This document shows, one piece after another, positions 41,984 to 44,772 of a stretch of DNA of 44,772 nucleotides (position 1 is the stretch's first letter; the number at the start of each line of letters is the position of its first letter). The stretch covers positions 1 to 44,772 of the forward strand of contig JANXOP010000205.1 in the NCBI GenBank assembly GCA_025357755.1. Reading direction: 5' to 3'. The position numbers were made by a program, and so were the translations under genes. Under the pieces are notes generated by a model. The model was not told the DNA's origin. It saw only the letters and a program-made list of their open reading frames with translations, and ran no database searches. This stretch comes from Kofleriaceae bacterium. GTDB lineage: Bacteria > Myxococcota_A > Polyangia > Haliangiales > Haliangiaceae.

Positions 41984-42175
41984 TTGGTTGCGCGTTCTCT
42001 CCGATGCACGCGAACCGTTCTGCTCCATGGCGCGCCCGCCGACTGGGTTGCCGAAACCTCGACCGCCGTACATCGCCCAGCGCAACGCGCCCTCGCACTC
42101 GACGATCGAGCTCGATCTCTGGCGACGTTCGAGGCGGCCTACGCGAAGGCGATGCTCGAGCCCGAGGACGACTAA
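41984..42175 (+). CDS. Doubtful small ORF downstream of barstar gene
   Basis: A possible 63-residue protein from a TTG. Its C-terminal half (RSLATFEAAYAKAMLEPEDD) reads like real coding sequence with a charged helix, while the N-terminal half is less convincing. A different frame starting with an ATG at 41910 looks better for the first 30 codons (GNVYRVIAVEGFWLRVL), so a frameshift joining the two is possible. The end overlaps the convergent amidase stop by four bases. Confidence 0.3.
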   Translation: MVARSLRCTRTVLLHGAPADWVAETSTAVHRPAQRALALDDRARSLATFEAAYAKAMLEPEDD

Positions 42176-42894
42176 TCCGCGAGGCGGTCTTCGATCGCTT
42201 CGGCGATCGCGGTGGCGAGCTGTGCTTGGGTCGCGGCCTCGCCGAGCTGCTTGCCCTCGATCGGGTGATCGATGAAGCCGACCTCGACGAGCACCGAAGG
42301 CATCGTCGCGCCGAGTAGCACGTGGTCGGAGTCCTGGCGGACCCCGCGATCGCCCTCGGCCCCGCGGCGTTCGCGGAGCGCGCGCTGCATGCGCGCGGCG
42401 AGGTCGGCGGCCTCCCACTGGGCCGCGCCGCGCTCGACATCGTCGAGCACGAGCCCGATCTCCGCGTCCACACCAGGGCGCGGGGTCATCGCTTCGCCGC
42501 GGAGGGCGCGAGCATCGATGTCGACCCCTTTGGTCGTGAGCACGTAGGTCTCGTAGCCGCGCTGGGTGCGGGTCGGCGAGGCATTTGCGTGGATGCTCAC
42601 GAACAGGTCCGCGTTGACCCGATCGGCGTGCTCGGTCCGCTGCCGCAGCGTCAGCGTGCGGTCGTCGGTGCGGGTCAGCTCGACGGCGATGCCGTGGTCG
42701 CGGAGCTTCGCGGCGACCTGGACCGCGATCGCGAGCGTGAGCTGCTTTTCGTGCAGGTTGGCGGCCGTGCCTTTGGCGCCAGGACCCTCGGCGCCGGGGT
42801 TCGATCCGCCGTGCCCGGGGTCGAGGACCACGAGCGGAGTTGCGAGCGCGGGCGCCCCCACCAAGGCGACCACTAAAGCAATGGCGAGCTTCAC
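42172..42894 (-). CDS. N-acetylmuramoyl-L-alanine amidase (Amidase_3)
   Basis: A 240-residue secreted enzyme that cuts between muramic acid and the stem peptide of peptidoglycan. It has a signal peptide (1-18, IALVVALVGAPALA). The zinc site is H28 in LDPGHGG, E49 in LHEKQLTL and H102 in VSIHANA; the catalytic glutamate is E204 in VLVEVGFIDH. It consists of the catalytic domain alone, without the AMIN or SPOR domains of division amidases, so its localisation signal is unknown. It is divergent from the membrane protein gene at 42983, with 88 bases between. Confidence 0.93.
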   Translation of the reverse strand: MKLAIALVVALVGAPALATPLVVLDPGHGGSNPGAEGPGAKGTAANLHEKQLTLAIAVQVAAKLRDHGIAVELTRTDDRTLTLRQRTEHADRVNADLFVSIHANASPTRTQRGYETYVLTTKGVDIDARALRGEAMTPRPGVDAEIGLVLDDVERGAAQWEAADLAARMQRALRERRGAEGDRGVRQDSDHVLLGATMPSVLVEVGFIDHPIEGKQLGEAATQAQLATAIAEAIEDRLAD

Positions 42895-42945
42895 GAATAC
42901 AGGGTCTCGTGGCTTTTGACCCGGGCCTAGTTTTTGGCCCTACGG

Positions 42946-42974
42946 TTGACGCAACTGCTGCACAACGCTACGGT
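42946..42974 (+). promoter_or_regulatory. Predicted promoter before the polytopic membrane protein
   Basis: TTGACG (42946-42951) is five of six to the -35 consensus, followed after 17 bases by TACGGT (42969-42974), three of six to the -10. Transcription would begin about two bases before the TTG at 42983, or about 60 bases before the alternative ATG at 43043. A nearby inverted repeat, GGGCC-TAGTTTTT-GGCCC (42923-42940), may be an operator. Confidence 0.35.
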
Positions 42975-42982
42975 TTTCGAAC

Positions 42983-44635
42983 TTGTCTCGACGTCGACCA
43001 ACAGGGCGTGTAACGCCCACGCGGATCCTCCTCTGTGTCGCGATGCTCGAGGTCGCGATCGAACGGATCGCCGTGCCGCTAGCGCGGCCCAAGGAAGGCG
43101 CGCCTCCGAGCTGGGACGTCGCGCTCAACTACGCGGGCCTGTTCCTGCACTACTTCGCCGCGACGCTCGCGGTCGTGTTGCTCGTGTCGCGAGCGTTCGG
43201 TGCGCTGAACGAGCGCGAGGGCCGAGGCAAGCGCGATCGGGTCGCGCAGCTCGCGACCATCCTCGCGGGGATGCTCGCCGCGACGCCATTGGTCGTCGCG
43301 CGCCACGAGGTCTTGATCGTCGCGATCGCGAGTGCGTTCGCGGTGGCGGTGATCGCGCTGATCGTGGCGGGCTTCGCGCGCGATCGAGATCTCGGCGTGC
43401 AGCTCGGCTTGGTGGCCGTCGGTATTCCGCTGGTGATCCACACCGTCAACGTCCTCGGCGCGCGCTACCTGTGGCCGGAGACCGCGTACGACGGCAAGAT
43501 CGTCGCCATCGAGCGCGCGGGGGTGATGGGCTTGTGCTTCGCGGCGCTGATCTCACCGTACGTGTTCGCGCCGCGGCCGTTCTCGCGTGCGGTGACGCGC
43601 CCGGCGCCGGTCGTATTTGCGATGACGATCGCCGCCGCTGGCGCGGTCGCCGCGCGCCTGTGGTATCCGCAGATGTCGAAGATCGCGACGCTCGCGCTCG
43701 GCGTCTCCCTCGATCAAGATCAAGCGGATCCGCGGCTCGCGATCTATCTGCTCGCGTTCGCCACGCTCGCGTGGACGCTCGCCTCGTGCTTGCTCGCCGC
43801 CGCCGAAGCGCGCCGTCAGATCGGCAGTGGCATCGCGCTGGTCGTGCTCGGTGGTTACGCCTTCGAGTGGCCGCACCACTACCTGTTGCCGCTGCTCGGC
43901 CTGTGGATGATCGCGGAGGGCGCGCGCACGGTGCGCGATGAAGAGCTCGCGGAGTTGCCGATCACGTCGGTCGCGCCGGCGGTGCAAGATGGCGCATGGG
44001 CCGCGTACATCGGCGCGGCGAGGATCGCGCTCGAGCGGTTGATCGGCGAGGTCCACACCGTCACCACCCGCGGTGAAGGCGGCCTGACCACCACCCAGCT
44101 GGTCGGCGAGCGCAACCACCTGCCGGTGCGGATCCGGATCGAACGCATCGAGGGCAGCGTGATCGCGGTCGATGTCGTCGTCGGTCGCGAGATCGATGAG
44201 GTTCGTGGCGCGACCTGGTCGCTGTGGGCGATCACGTCGCGGACGCTCGGCATCAATCCGCATGGCCCGCCGGCCGCGCCGCAGTTCAAGTCGGGCGACG
44301 ATGCGTTCGATGCGCGGTTCCGCAGCCGCGGGAGCGCACGGTCGTTTCAGAAGCTGATCGACGAGACCCTGCGCGCACGAGTCGCGGCGTCGCTCGATGG
44401 CTGGCTCGCGTACTGGGAGCGGGAAGGGCTGCGGTATCGCGTCTATCCCGGTCGTGGCGCGCAGCTCGACCACCCGCTGCCGCTCTCGGATCTCGCGACC
44501 GGTCGGCCCGCGACCGCGGATCGCCTGGCCGCAGTGATCGAGCTGCTCGTCGAGGTCGCCGAGCGCGGGGTCGAACCGCAACCGGGCGCGCCGAGCTCGC
44601 TCGACGACATCCCGCTACCGGAGACCTCCGCATGA
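42983..44635 (+). CDS. Polytopic membrane protein with soluble C-terminal domain
   Basis: A protein of 550 residues if the TTG at 42983 is used, or 530 from the ATG at 43043; the latter cuts into the first hydrophobic segment. About ten hydrophobic helices occupy residues 12-315, for example LNYAGLFLHYFAATLAVVLLV and LLPLLGLWMIAEGA. The C-terminal 220 residues are soluble, with beta-strand patterns such as LPVRIRIERIEGSVIAVDVV and a SRGSARSFQKLIDETLR helix. No known family is recognised. Its TGA overlaps the next ATG, so the next gene, a lipoprotein, is co-translated and may be its partner. Confidence 0.8.
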   Translation: MSRRRPTGRVTPTRILLCVAMLEVAIERIAVPLARPKEGAPPSWDVALNYAGLFLHYFAATLAVVLLVSRAFGALNEREGRGKRDRVAQLATILAGMLAATPLVVARHEVLIVAIASAFAVAVIALIVAGFARDRDLGVQLGLVAVGIPLVIHTVNVLGARYLWPETAYDGKIVAIERAGVMGLCFAALISPYVFAPRPFSRAVTRPAPVVFAMTIAAAGAVAARLWYPQMSKIATLALGVSLDQDQADPRLAIYLLAFATLAWTLASCLLAAAEARRQIGSGIALVVLGGYAFEWPHHYLLPLLGLWMIAEGARTVRDEELAELPITSVAPAVQDGAWAAYIGAARIALERLIGEVHTVTTRGEGGLTTTQLVGERNHLPVRIRIERIEGSVIAVDVVVGREIDEVRGATWSLWAITSRTLGINPHGPPAAPQFKSGDDAFDARFRSRGSARSFQKLIDETLRARVAASLDGWLAYWEREGLRYRVYPGRGAQLDHPLPLSDLATGRPATADRLAAVIELLVEVAERGVEPQPGAPSSLDDIPLPETSA

Positions 44636-44772
44636 AGAAGCTAGCGCTCGCTGTCCTCACCGCCTGCGCTACGCCCACTGCGTCCGGACCGGGGGCCGCG
44701 CCGGTGACGTGGGTCGCCGACACCTCGACCTATGCGGTGAGCACGTCGCAGACCATGTCGCCCATGTCGCCC
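44632..44772 (+). CDS. Lipoprotein, 3' end beyond the window
   Basis: The ATG at 44632 overlaps the previous stop as ATGA. The first 47 codons are visible, and the frame is open to the window end. The N-terminus is a lipoprotein signal with LTAC (Cys12), followed by a short Pro/Gly/Ala linker and VTWVADTSTYAVS. Too little is visible to assign a family. Confidence 0.75.
   Translation, partial: MKKLALAVLTACATPTASGPGAAPVTWVADTSTYAVSTSQTMSPMSP

Noticed and set aside
41381..42175. Barstar plus small downstream ORF as a toxin-antitoxin pair
   Set aside because: The small ORF lacks any RNase-like residues and may itself be an artefact of frame choice.

Overview
The window is GC-rich bacterial chromosome with dense coding, many ATGA/GTGA-type overlaps between genes, several Asp/Gly/Ser-rich lipoproteins, and an alternative complex III plus caa3 oxidase operon. 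Together these suggest a Myxococcota (deltaproteobacterial) genome, possibly from the Haliangium/Kofleria side of the phylum; that placement is inference from gene content and not a phylogenetic result. No rRNA, tRNA, CRISPR array, insertion sequence, prophage or attachment site was seen.

Left part (1-9.7 kb): a truncated DUF4019-like gene meets a minus-strand pair encoding a PTPS-related membrane protein and a PfkB sugar kinase. The kinase is divergent from a five-gene NAD salvage operon: pncB, prs, nadE, nrtR and pncA. Nicotinamide is deamidated by PncA, nicotinate is coupled to PRPP by PncB, Prs makes that PRPP, and NadE amidates the dinucleotide. Only NadD is missing here. NrtR is the predicted repressor, and the 33-bp kinase/pncB gap holds a perfect palindrome with a GT-N7-AC core that overlaps a good sigma70-like promoter, so it is a strong operator candidate.

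Middle part (9.7-25.7 kb): a small membrane protein, a TamA-TamB pair for outer-membrane biogenesis (the TamA has a lipobox), the P-protein PheA, a glycine-rich lipoprotein gene broken by a one-base frameshift, a quinone oxidoreductase and an M24 peptidase-like protein. Then come a minus-strand group (small hypothetical, VOC protein, YpfJ-type zinc peptidase), a lipoprotein L,D-transpeptidase, a small secreted protein and a lipase.

Right-centre (25.9-41.1 kb): one long respiratory operon, actA-actB-actC-actDE-actF-(actG-like)-sco-coxB-coxA-coxC-coxD plus a repeat-tailed membrane protein, closed by a strong intrinsic terminator. Electrons from quinol would pass through ACIII (a pentaheme ActA, Fe-S ActB, and a monoheme ActE fused to ActD) to the caa3 oxidase, whose CoxB carries its own haem c. 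The oddest features are the ActD-ActE fusion, a roughly 225-residue insertion with eight cysteines in CoxC, and His-rich N-termini on ActB, CoxC and CoxD.

Right end (41.1-44.8 kb): an orphan barstar-like protein, a doubtful small ORF, an AmiC-type amidase, a polytopic membrane protein and the start of a lipoprotein gene cut by the window edge.
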